64,000 nucleotides of DNA from Prevotellaceae bacterium HUN156. Its GTDB lineage: Bacteria > Bacteroidota > Bacteroidia > Bacteroidales > Bacteroidaceae. The stretch lies in NCBI GenBank assembly GCA_900119285.1, contig FPIT01000012.1, positions 1 through 64,000 of the forward strand, given 5' to 3'. The notes beneath the pieces are model-generated. The model was not told the DNA's origin and searched no databases. It saw only the letters and a list, made by a program, of their open reading frames with translations. The position numbers and the translations under genes were made by a program. Shown one piece after another: positions 32,905 to 41,623 of the stretch (the stretch's first letter is position 1; the number at the start of each line of letters is the position of its first letter).

Positions 32905-35900
32905 AAACGCTTACTGTATATAAAGCCAGTGCCGGCAGTGGAAAAACTTTCACGCTGGCTGTTGAATATATTAAGTTACTGGTGCTTAATCCTAACAGCT
33001 ATCGCAACATCTTAGCCGTTACCTTTACTAATAAGGCAACGGAAGAGATGAAGATGCGTATCCTTAGTCAGTTGTATGGCATCTCGAAAGGGCTCGACGA
33101 CTCCAAGAGCTATACTGAGCGTATCCTTGCATTGACGGGGTTACCTCTTCAAACTATTAAGGAGCGAGCAGGCATAGCACTACACTTACTACTTCACAAC
33201 TATAATTACTTCCGTGTAGAAACCATCGACTCCTTCTTTCAAAGTGTGCTCCGCAATCTGGCTCGTGAACTTGACCTGACTGCCAACCTGCGCATCAGCC
33301 TCAACGACACTCAGGTGGAAGAACAGGCTGTAGACCAACTCATCGACTCTCTGACACATACTGATGTGATGCTGCAATGGTTGCTCAGCTATATCATGGA
33401 GAAGATTAACGACGACCATTCGTGGAACATCATTGGACAAGTAAAACAATTCGGTAAAACCATCTTCCGCGATTATTACAAGGCCAATCGCAAGGAACTG
33501 AGTAGTATCATAGGCCAGAAAGGCTTTATTGAGAGCTATACAAAGCAACTGAAGGAGCTGCGCAGTGCTGCTCTGGAACGGATGAAGGCGATAGGCGATG
33601 AATTCTTCGACATACTGGAAAACGAAGGACTGAGCATCGAGCAACTGGCTTATGGAAAGACTGGTGTTGCAAGTTTCTTCACAAAACTAAAGAATGGGCA
33701 GTTTGATAAAGGTGTTGAAAGTAGACGAGCCTGTGACTGTAGAGAAGACCCAGAGAAATGGTATTCCAAAAAGAGTGAACAGGCAGAGCATATCTATGCT
33801 GTTGCCGAGGCTTCTCTCATTCCACTACTAAGACGTGCCATGGAAGAGCGCCCCCGACAGTACAAGATATATCAGTCTGCCGACCTCACCCTGCGCCACC
33901 TCAGTCAGCTCCGCTTATTGGGAAGCATCGAACAGAAGGTGCGCAATCTGAACGATGAGGCCAACCGCTTTCTGCTCAGCGATACACAACAGCTGCTACA
34001 CGACTTGATTAGTGATAGTGACTCACCATTTATCTTTGAGAAAATCGGCACACAGTTAGAACACGTCATGATTGACGAATTTCAGGATACCAGTACCGTG
34101 CAATGGCAGAACTTCAAAGTGCTGCTACAAGAATGTATGAGTCATGAAGGTTCTGAGAATCTTATCGTAGGTGACGTAAAACAGAGCATCTATCGTTGGC
34201 GCTCCGGTGACTGGCGACTATTGAATGCCATTGACCGTGAATTCCCACATGCCGAAGAAACCGTTGACATACAGCCCTTGAAAGTCAACTACCGTTCGTC
34301 GCGCAACATTATCAACTTCAACAATGCTTTCTTCCAAGCTGCTGCTCAGCACGAATACGAGAAAGCTGAAAATAATGACGAGAACAATATTGGTGCAAAA
34401 CAATTGGCAGACGCTTATGCCGATGTCACACAAGAGGTTCCTGAAGGGCGCAAAGATAGCGGTTACGTCAACATTCGTCTATTACCTAACGATGATTACC
34501 AACAACATACCATGGAAGCTGTCGCTGACACTATTCGCCAGTTGCAAGAACAAGGCGCAAAGCTCAACGACATTGCCATCCTGGTACGTACCAATAAATT
34601 TATTCCACTCATAGCGGCATATTTCGATGAAAACATGCCCGATGTACGCATCATCAGCGACGAGGCTTTTAGACTTGATGCATCTATCTCAATATGTCTA
34701 CTTATCCAAGCCCTCCACCTGTTGACGCATCCCGACGACCAGTTAGCCAAAGCTACCATCGTCAAACTCTATCATCACACTGTTCTTGGCAATCCTATTG
34801 CTGAGAATGAGCTTCTCATCAAAGACCGCGAACTAGACAGTATGTTACCTGAGGCATATATTGGTCATATGGAGGAACTGATACGAATGCCACTCTATGA
34901 ACTAACAGAACGTCTCTATAACATATTCCAACTGGAGCGACTCAACGAACAGAGTGCGTATCTGTGTGCCTTCTATGACCAGCTGAGTCAGTTCACTCAA
35001 GACCACACGTCAGATATTGATGCCTTTATCCGCGAATGGGAAGAAACAATCTGTGGAAAAACCATTCAGAGCGATGGTGCCGATGGTGTGCGCATCCTAT
35101 CTATCCATAAGAGTAAAGGACTGGAATTTACGCATGTCATCATTCCTTTCTGTGACTGGAAACTTGAGATGCCTGATGTGCTATGGTGTAAACCTACAGA
35201 AACACCATTCGATGCGCTACCTCTTGCACCTATTGACTATAGTGCCAATCAGATGAAAGAGACCATCTATGAACACGACTATTGGGATGAACATCTACAG
35301 AATACTGTCGATAACCTCAATCTGCTCTATGTTGCTTTCACACGTGCTGCCCAGAGTTTGTACGTCATTGGCCAACGAAATGCCAAGAACAATCGTTCTG
35401 TCCTCATTGAGGAGGTCCTTACGGATTTGAAGTTGGATGGAAGCAGTATTAGCGGAGAAGGTGATGAGGAAAATGAGTTAGAGTTTTCTTATGGATCTAA
35501 TGAATCCATTATCCCCACAGAACAAACAAAACCTATCTCTGAGAACGTCTTTCTCAAGCCCGTCATCCCCGTACAGGTTCTGTTAGAAAGTTTCAAAGGC
35601 AAGACTGAGTTCAGACAGAGTAATAAAAGCCGTGAATTCATTGAAGGCGATGACGAACAGCAAGAGTTAAGCTATATCAAGATGGGTAGTGTGCTCCACG
35701 AGATTTTCTCAACCATCCGCACGACAGAAGACATAGAAGGAGCCTTGCGTCAACTGCAAAACGATGGTGTACTCTATGATGATGAAGTAACTGCAACGAA
35801 GCTAACAGACATGCTGCACCAAAGACTGAAAGATTCACGCATAAAAGACTGGTTTTCTGACCGTTGGAAACTATTCAACGAATGCAGTATTTTACGTCTC

Positions 35901-36116
35901 AACGAACAGGGTGTAGTAGAAGAACGCCGTCCTGACCGTGTAATGACAGACGGGAAAGAGACACATGTAGTAGACTTCAAGTTTGGTCGTCCCAAGCCTG
36001 AATATCAGGAACAAGTGCGCGAATATATGCAGTTGCTTCAACAGATGGGACATCCAAATGTGAAGGGATGGCTATGGTATGTGTATAGTAATAAGATTGA
36101 GGAAGTGAAGGAGTAA
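32898..36116 (+). CDS. UvrD/RecB-type helicase-nuclease, AddA-like (1072 aa)
   Basis: Double-strand break end processing for recombination. Walker A is YKASAGSGKTFTLA at the N-terminus; motif II is MIDEFQDTSTVQW; later motifs include QSIYRWRSGDW, VNYRSS, ILSIHKSKGLEF and LYVAFTRA. The C-terminal PD-(D/E)XK nuclease has the core RPDRVMTDGKETHVVDFKFG. Start overlaps the upstream barrel gene by 7 nt, and the addB-like gene begins 5 nt after its stop; the pair matches AddAB/RexAB-type complexes. No Chi site can be inferred. Confidence 0.88.
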   Translation: MVKTLTVYKASAGSGKTFTLAVEYIKLLVLNPNSYRNILAVTFTNKATEEMKMRILSQLYGISKGLDDSKSYTERILALTGLPLQTIKERAGIALHLLLHNYNYFRVETIDSFFQSVLRNLARELDLTANLRISLNDTQVEEQAVDQLIDSLTHTDVMLQWLLSYIMEKINDDHSWNIIGQVKQFGKTIFRDYYKANRKELSSIIGQKGFIESYTKQLKELRSAALERMKAIGDEFFDILENEGLSIEQLAYGKTGVASFFTKLKNGQFDKGVESRRACDCREDPEKWYSKKSEQAEHIYAVAEASLIPLLRRAMEERPRQYKIYQSADLTLRHLSQLRLLGSIEQKVRNLNDEANRFLLSDTQQLLHDLISDSDSPFIFEKIGTQLEHVMIDEFQDTSTVQWQNFKVLLQECMSHEGSENLIVGDVKQSIYRWRSGDWRLLNAIDREFPHAEETVDIQPLKVNYRSSRNIINFNNAFFQAAAQHEYEKAENNDENNIGAKQLADAYADVTQEVPEGRKDSGYVNIRLLPNDDYQQHTMEAVADTIRQLQEQGAKLNDIAILVRTNKFIPLIAAYFDENMPDVRIISDEAFRLDASISICLLIQALHLLTHPDDQLAKATIVKLYHHTVLGNPIAENELLIKDRELDSMLPEAYIGHMEELIRMPLYELTERLYNIFQLERLNEQSAYLCAFYDQLSQFTQDHTSDIDAFIREWEETICGKTIQSDGADGVRILSIHKSKGLEFTHVIIPFCDWKLEMPDVLWCKPTETPFDALPLAPIDYSANQMKETIYEHDYWDEHLQNTVDNLNLLYVAFTRAAQSLYVIGQRNAKNNRSVLIEEVLTDLKLDGSSISGEGDEENELEFSYGSNESIIPTEQTKPISENVFLKPVIPVQVLLESFKGKTEFRQSNKSREFIEGDDEQQELSYIKMGSVLHEIFSTIRTTEDIEGALRQLQNDGVLYDDEVTATKLTDMLHQRLKDSRIKDWFSDRWKLFNECSILRLNEQGVVEERRPDRVMTDGKETHVVDFKFGRPKPEYQEQVREYMQLLQQMGHPNVKGWLWYVYSNKIEEVKE

Positions 36117-36121
36117 AAAGT

Positions 36122-38875
36122 ATGAAGAATTTCCTAGAATATGTAGCAGAAGATATTATCAAGAAATACGGCACCGACCTGTCGCGTACAGTGGTAGTAT
36201 TCCCCAACAAACGTGCCTCGTTGTTTCTCAACAATCAACTGGCGCACCTGACGAATGGCAAGCCCCTTTGGAGTCCTGCCTATATCACCATCAGTGAACT
36301 GTTCCGCCAACAATCATCGCTGACGGTCGCAGATCCTATCAAATTGGTGTGTGATTTGCATAAGTCATTCTGTCTGCATACTGGTTCCGACGAGACACTG
36401 GACAAGTTCTATGGATGGGGACAGCTGCTCATCAGCGATTTCGATGATATTGATAAGAATATGGCAGATGCTGACCGTGTCTTTGCCAACCTACGCGATA
36501 TCCACGAACTCGATGACCTCAGCTATCTCACTAACGAGCAGCGTGAACTGCTAAAACATTTCTTCAGCCACTTCACCGAAGAACATGAGACAGAGCTCAA
36601 GCAACGCTTCCTACGCCTATGGAGCCACTTCATAGATATCTATCATGACTTCAATGAGCGCTTAGCAAAGCAAGGCCTTGCCTATGAGGGTGCCCTCTAT
36701 CGACAGGTTGTTACCTCTCAACCCTCACCGCTCTCCTCTCACCTCTCCCAATACGACCGCTACCTCTTTGTGGGCTTCAACCTGCTACAGAAAGTTGAGC
36801 AACAGCTTTTCTCGCAATTACAGAAAGAAGGAAAGGCATTCTTCTATTGGGACTTCGACGATTACTATATGCATAACCATGAGGCAGGTCGCTATATCGC
36901 CACTTATCTCAAATACTTCCCCAATGAGCTTGACAGCCAGAGCGAAGCTATCTACAAGAATTTCAAGCGTCCAAAAGAGATTACTTACTTCTCTGCGCCT
37001 ACCGAACATATTCAAGCACGCTATATCAGCACTTGGCTACGCGAGCAACAGCGCTACAAGGACGGCCGAAAGACTGCCATTGTGCTTTGCAACGAACAAT
37101 TACTACCCACCGCCATTCATTGCTTACCCGATGAAGTAGAGAAAGTAAACATCACGACTGGCTATCCCTTATCACAGACGCCCGTCGCCTCTTTCATCCA
37201 ACGCTACTATGACATGCTGTTGGGTGGAAATAGTCCACGATTGGTCCGTGCCTTCCAGCGTCATCCATATTATAAATATATAGAAGAAGAGCAGGAAGCA
37301 GGAAACAAGAAGCAGGAGATTACCTTAGCGCTCTGCAAAATGCTACGACAGATAGCGCAAGGAGTAAAAGCTTCTGATGATTCTCCGTCAGGTTCCGACC
37401 CACTTTTCCAAGAATCCCTTTTCCGTGCATATACCCTCGTCAATCGTCTCCATGCACTTATTGAGAGTGGCGATCTGCAGGTTACAGACGTTACGCTACA
37501 GCGACTTGTTAGTCAACTGATTCAGCAAACCAGTATTCCTTTCCATGGAGAGCCAGCAGAAGGAATACAGGTGATGGGCGTATTGGAAACCCGTAACCTT
37601 GACTTCGATCACGTATTATTGCTCAGTTGCAACGAAGGGAACATGCCCAAAGGCGTGAACGACAGTTCTTTCATTCCCCACAGCATCCGACAAGCCTATG
37701 AGTTGACAACTGTAGAGAATAAGGTAAGCATCTATGCCTACTATTTCCATCGACTGATACAGCGTGCCAAGGATATTACCATTCTATGGAACAACGCCAC
37801 AGAAGACGGTCAGCGTGGTGAGATGAGTCGCTTTATGTTGCAGTTGATGGTGGAGAGCGGTCATTCTATCACACAGCATGCGCTGCAATCAGGAAAGACG
37901 ATTACCCGTTACGTCCCAGACTCTATTGAGAAAACGCCACATGTCATGGAGTTGCTCTGTCAGCAATTCTCTGCAGACAATGATGCTGTATTGTCGCCCT
38001 CAGCCATCAATAAGTATATGCGCTGCCCATTGCAATTCTACTATCGCTATATTGCAGGCATCAAGGAACCTGACGAGCCCGATGATGAGCAAGAGCTCGA
38101 CAATCGCGTCTTTGGTAACATCTTCCATGAGGCTGCCGACATACTCTATCACCAGTTGCCCAAACACGTTACAAAAGAAGCTCTCGATCAGCTGCTGAAG
38201 AGTAAGATTGCCATTGAGAAAGCTGTAGACGATGCTTTTCACAAAGAGTTACCCCATGCCGTCATTGGCGGTTTGCATCTTATCAATCGTGAGGTTATCA
38301 TCCGCTATCTGCGCCAACTCATTGAGATTGACAAAGCCCTCACTCCTTTCGACATTCTCGGATTGGAGTGCGACGTCGTTCGCGACCTCTCACCTCTCAC
38401 CTCCCACCTCTTACCCCTTAAGATTGGTGGTCGCATTGACCGCTTAGATCAGATGAGTGATGGAAGAATCCGTGTGGTAGACTATAAAACAGGTAGTCGA
38501 GAGCCCAAGCCATTGGCAAGTGTAGAGGACATCTTTGATGCCAACAAGATACATGAGCATTCCGACTACTATCTGCAGACCTTTGTCTATGCAGACATCG
38601 TCAGTCAAGGACTCTCACCTCTTACCTCACACCTCTCATCACTCAAGGTTTCTCCTGCCCTGCTGTTTATCCAGCATGCAGCAAGTAAAGACTACGATCC
38701 CACACTACGTTTCGGTAAAGAGAGAATCTACGACATCCAAGAACATAGCGCTCGCTTTAATGAAATGTTAGAAGAAAAAGTGAACGAGATATTCTCGCAG
38801 AACATCCCGTTCACTCCTACTACAGACCTCAAGGTCTGCAATACTTGTCCTTATCTGCAAATGTGCAGACGTTAG
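36122..38875 (+). CDS. AddB-like helicase-related nuclease with iron-sulfur Cys motif (917 aa)
   Basis: Partner of the AddA-like protein just upstream. The N-terminal VVVFPNKRASLFLNNQL replaces a functional Walker A, as in AddB-type inactivated helicases. The C-terminal nuclease has INKYMRCPLQFYYRY, FGNIFHEAADILY and VVDYKTGS. The Cys in YMRCPLQ together with CNTCPYLQMC at the extreme C-terminus gives the four Cys that hold a 4Fe-4S cluster in AddB. Four stretches of Ser/Pro/Leu-rich or Glu/Gln/Lys-rich sequence are coded by intergenic-type repeats (36716-36752, 37289-37320, 38388-38422, 38611-38645), all in frame. The 3' end overlaps the convergent MFS gene by 4 nt. Confidence 0.85.
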   Translation: MKNFLEYVAEDIIKKYGTDLSRTVVVFPNKRASLFLNNQLAHLTNGKPLWSPAYITISELFRQQSSLTVADPIKLVCDLHKSFCLHTGSDETLDKFYGWGQLLISDFDDIDKNMADADRVFANLRDIHELDDLSYLTNEQRELLKHFFSHFTEEHETELKQRFLRLWSHFIDIYHDFNERLAKQGLAYEGALYRQVVTSQPSPLSSHLSQYDRYLFVGFNLLQKVEQQLFSQLQKEGKAFFYWDFDDYYMHNHEAGRYIATYLKYFPNELDSQSEAIYKNFKRPKEITYFSAPTEHIQARYISTWLREQQRYKDGRKTAIVLCNEQLLPTAIHCLPDEVEKVNITTGYPLSQTPVASFIQRYYDMLLGGNSPRLVRAFQRHPYYKYIEEEQEAGNKKQEITLALCKMLRQIAQGVKASDDSPSGSDPLFQESLFRAYTLVNRLHALIESGDLQVTDVTLQRLVSQLIQQTSIPFHGEPAEGIQVMGVLETRNLDFDHVLLLSCNEGNMPKGVNDSSFIPHSIRQAYELTTVENKVSIYAYYFHRLIQRAKDITILWNNATEDGQRGEMSRFMLQLMVESGHSITQHALQSGKTITRYVPDSIEKTPHVMELLCQQFSADNDAVLSPSAINKYMRCPLQFYYRYIAGIKEPDEPDDEQELDNRVFGNIFHEAADILYHQLPKHVTKEALDQLLKSKIAIEKAVDDAFHKELPHAVIGGLHLINREVIIRYLRQLIEIDKALTPFDILGLECDVVRDLSPLTSHLLPLKIGGRIDRLDQMSDGRIRVVDYKTGSREPKPLASVEDIFDANKIHEHSDYYLQTFVYADIVSQGLSPLTSHLSSLKVSPALLFIQHAASKDYDPTLRFGKERIYDIQEHSARFNEMLEEKVNEIFSQNIPFTPTTDLKVCNTCPYLQMCRR
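36716..36752 (+). repeat. CTCTCACC-type repeat inside addB-like gene (copy 1)
   Basis: CTCTCAACCCTCACCGCTCT then CCTCTCACCTCTCCC, coding for PSPLSSHLS. Same family as the hairpin terminator at 17654-17693. Confidence 0.5.
38388..38422 (+). repeat. CTCTCACC-type repeat inside addB-like gene (copy 2)
   Basis: CTCTCACCTCTCACCTCCCA followed by CCTCTTACCCC, coding for LSPLTSHLLPL between two conserved strands of the nuclease domain. Confidence 0.5.
38611..38645 (+). repeat. CTCTCACC-type repeat inside addB-like gene (copy 3)
   Basis: CTCTCACCTCTTACCTCACA then CCTCTCATCAC, coding for LSPLTSHLSSL, almost the same peptide as copy 2. Confidence 0.5.
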
Positions 38876-40041
38876 CGATTCTTATTGCGCACAAACCACT
38901 GATGGGTAAAGAAATGGTATAACAACAAAGCCAAACCAGTAAGTCCCAAAGCAGTGTAAATAAGTATGGTGGGCTGCTGATAGAAACAGCCATAACCAAG
39001 AGCGAGTCCGGCAGAAAGTCCCGTTTCCCATCCCAGAAAGTAAGTGCTCTGTGATGTTCCTCGCTGACAATGACGACTAAGCTTAATAAAGAACAATAGG
39101 AAACGCGAACCGATAATACCCGAGCTCAGTCCAACGAATACAGGAGATACTGGTGATTCTGGTGCTATCAGCAAGATGAGCAATGCCGCAAACAGCAATG
39201 TCAGTCCAGTGATAATCTCGCTCTTCAACTCAGCATCACGGAATACGAAACGCTGTGCCAACAAAGCCAAGAAGAAGCCGCCCATCATCAAGGCATAGAA
39301 CAATGGCTCAAAACTCATTGAAAGCAACATGCCAATAACAGTAGTTACCAATAGCAAGTTGACAAACAATACAAAGCCATGAGTCAGGAAGAAACGGTCG
39401 AGTGATACCACCTTAATTCCTTCTTCTGGTGTACGGAATGGGAAAGAAACCACTTTCACCAACAGCAAGGCACAGAGTGCGCAACCTAAACCACCCCACA
39501 ATACACCATCAAAGCCATATAGATTATACACGATGATTCCTACCATCGGACCCAGCGACAAGGCAAAACGTGCAAACCAGGAGGCACTATGATTAGCCTC
39601 TGTACGCTGATATGATTCACAAGTATCGATAATCAGTGTAGATGACAACACCATCTGTGCCAAACCGAATGTAGCACCTAACAAGAAGCGGTGAAGCATG
39701 ATAATGGTAAAGTCCATCATTTGGCAACGCAGGATATCAACATACCATAATAAAGATAAGTTGACTGCCACTGCCAAGATGGCCCACATGCATACCACAT
39801 TACGACGATAGTGCTGTACAAGCCATGAGCACAACGCACCCATCAGATACAAGCCCAGTCCAAAGACACCCATTGAGTATCCCACTTCTTCAGGTGAGAA
39901 GTGTAACTCTTCCATCAGCCAACGTGGCATGATTGGAATGAGTATATATATCGACATGGTCAGCAATAGCGAACTTGTAGCCATCAGCCAGAAGTCGCGA
40001 TGCCATAACTTGATGTGTACAGGTGTATTCTGTGAGTTCAT
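38872..40041 (-). CDS. Major facilitator superfamily transporter (389 aa)
   Basis: About 12 predicted membrane helices in two halves, with an MFS-like loop near the first helices (SMGVFGLGLYLMGALCSWLVQHYRRN). Substrate cannot be read from the sequence. It starts 3 nt after panB and probably shares its transcript with panB and a HAD phosphatase, so export or uptake linked to pantothenate or another small metabolite is possible but unproven. The C-terminus ends with basic residues (FVRNKNR). Confidence 0.82.
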   Translation of the reverse strand: MNSQNTPVHIKLWHRDFWLMATSSLLLTMSIYILIPIMPRWLMEELHFSPEEVGYSMGVFGLGLYLMGALCSWLVQHYRRNVVCMWAILAVAVNLSLLWYVDILRCQMMDFTIIMLHRFLLGATFGLAQMVLSSTLIIDTCESYQRTEANHSASWFARFALSLGPMVGIIVYNLYGFDGVLWGGLGCALCALLLVKVVSFPFRTPEEGIKVVSLDRFFLTHGFVLFVNLLLVTTVIGMLLSMSFEPLFYALMMGGFFLALLAQRFVFRDAELKSEIITGLTLLFAALLILLIAPESPVSPVFVGLSSGIIGSRFLLFFIKLSRHCQRGTSQSTYFLGWETGLSAGLALGYGCFYQQPTILIYTALGLTGLALLLYHFFTHQWFVRNKNR

Positions 40042-40044
40042 CTA

Positions 40045-40866
40045 TTAATACGATTCGTTCGCATTGGGGAAGTCACCGCTCTTGACATCCTCGACATAGT
40101 GACCGACCGCATCAGTTATCACCATATTCAGGTCGGCATAGCGACGCAAAAAGCGGGGTGAGAATCCCTGTGTCATGCCCAGCATATCGGCAACAACCAG
40201 CACCTGACCATCACAACCATTACCGGCACCAATACCAATGGTAGGACACTTCACTAGTTTTGTTACCTCTGCAGCTAACTTTGCAGGCACCTTTTCCAAC
40301 GTAATACCGAAGCATCCTACTTCGTCCAGCAACTGAGCATCGCGCAGCAGTTTATCTGCCTCTGCTTGTTCCTTGGCACGTACAGCATACGAACCAAACT
40401 TATTGATACTTTGTGGAGTCAGTCCCAAGTGAGCCATCACAGGGATACCTGCATCCAAGATGCGCTTTACAGTATCGAGAATCTCCTCGCCACCTTCCAT
40501 CTTCAGTGCATCACATCCACTCTCCTTCATAATACGGATAGCATTGGAAACACCCTCGGTAGCATTTACTTGATATGAACCAAACGGCATATCACATACC
40601 ACTAGTGCACGCTGACAAGCGCGAGCAACAGAGCGGGCATGGTAAATCATATAGTCAACAGACATCGGCAATGTGGTAGCATTACCAGCCATTACGTTTG
40701 AGGCTGAGTCACCAACAAGGATAGCATCAATGCCAGCCTTATCCACAATACCAGCCATAGTATAATCGTATGATGTGAGCATGGAGATTTTCTCGCCTTT
40801 CTGCTTCATCTCCATAAAACGGTGTGTCGTAACCTTACGTGTGTCACTTACTAAATATCCTGCCAT
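40045..40866 (-). CDS. panB: 3-methyl-2-oxobutanoate hydroxymethyltransferase
   Basis: First step of pantothenate synthesis: transfers a hydroxymethyl group from methylene-tetrahydrofolate to 2-oxoisovalerate. TIM-barrel protein of 273 residues with [35 protein letters not shown] (Mg-binding Asp), [18 protein letters not shown] (Glu/Lys), [10 protein letters not shown] and [14 protein letters not shown]. Middle gene of an apparent HAD-panB-MFS operon. Confidence 0.95.
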   Translation of the reverse strand: MAGYLVSDTRKVTTHRFMEMKQKGEKISMLTSYDYTMAGIVDKAGIDAILVGDSASNVMAGNATTLPMSVDYMIYHARSVARACQRALVVCDMPFGSYQVNATEGVSNAIRIMKESGCDALKMEGGEEILDTVKRILDAGIPVMAHLGLTPQSINKFGSYAVRAKEQAEADKLLRDAQLLDEVGCFGITLEKVPAKLAAEVTKLVKCPTIGIGAGNGCDGQVLVVADMLGMTQGFSPRFLRRYADLNMVITDAVGHYVEDVKSGDFPNANESY

Positions 40867-40890
40867 CTTTTTTATATTAAAGATTAAATA

Positions 40891-41514
40891 TTAAACATTA
40901 TATTTCTGATAGTCGCTGATAATCTCGTCGCATAGTGGACGGATAGCATCTACGGCATTCGTTGTGGCTAAGCCCACCACATACATGTCTGCTGCGCGAC
41001 CAGATTTCAATCCATTAAATGAATCTTCAAAAACCACACAGTCCTTAACCTCTACTCCCAGTCGCTGAGCTGCTTTCAGATAACAGTCTGGATCGGGTTT
41101 AGAGCGTTCAAAATCCTCAGAGGTAAGGATTGCATCAAACAATCCGCGGAACTCTGGATGACTAGCATATACTGCCTGCATCTTAGGAACATTAGAACTT
41201 GTTACCACAGCAGTCTTCACACCCTGTTGACGGAGCTTCTTGATAAATGCCTCGAAGCCTGCCACGTAGTTGTATGCCATCTGCTGTTCATAGCGGTTCA
41301 GTCGTTCTGTAATCAAAGGCTGCTTGTCGGTTAATGGTCCAGAAAACCAAGCATCATAAATCTGTACCAGCGTCTGTCCTTTGATTTCGTGTTCCAGTCC
41401 AGGATGCTCTGGATGAAACTCGCGGCACTGCGCTCCCCAGAACACAGTATACTGTGGCTCCGTATCAAATACGACGCCATCCAGATCGAACAATGCTGCT
41501 TTAAAATCCTTCAT
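40891..41514 (-). CDS. HAD-family phosphatase, beta-phosphoglucomutase-like (207 aa)
   Basis: HAD fold with motif I FDLDGVVFDTEP (nucleophile Asp, acid/base Asp), motif II VVTSSN, motif III Lys in RSKPDPDCYLKAA and motif IV VVFEDSFNG. A four-helix cap between motifs I and II places it in the phosphoglucomutase/phosphatase subfamily; the substrate is unknown. An upstream in-frame ATG at 41544 lies inside the -7 promoter element, so the start is ATG 41514. Confidence 0.88.
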   Translation of the reverse strand: MKDFKAALFDLDGVVFDTEPQYTVFWGAQCREFHPEHPGLEHEIKGQTLVQIYDAWFSGPLTDKQPLITERLNRYEQQMAYNYVAGFEAFIKKLRQQGVKTAVVTSSNVPKMQAVYASHPEFRGLFDAILTSEDFERSKPDPDCYLKAAQRLGVEVKDCVVFEDSFNGLKSGRAADMYVVGLATTNAVDAIRPLCDEIISDYQKYNV

Positions 41515-41541
41515 TTTTACCTTATTATTCAAAATCGGGTG

Positions 41542-41549
41542 CAAAATTA
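41542..41549 (-). promoter_or_regulatory. Promoter of HAD-panB-MFS operon (-7 element)
   Basis: TAATTTTG on the minus strand, 27 nt before ATG 41514. Confidence 0.55.
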
Positions 41550-41593
41550 CTAAATAAATATGAATTAATAATTATGAATTCTGAATTATTTCG

Positions 41594-41601
41594 TATCTTT
41601 G
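41594..41601 (+). promoter_or_regulatory. Promoter of relA/spoT homolog (-7 element)
   Basis: TATCTTTG, 22 nt before ATG 41624; divergent from the HAD operon promoter. Confidence 0.6.
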
Positions 41602-41623
41602 CAAGATAAAACTGACCCAAATC

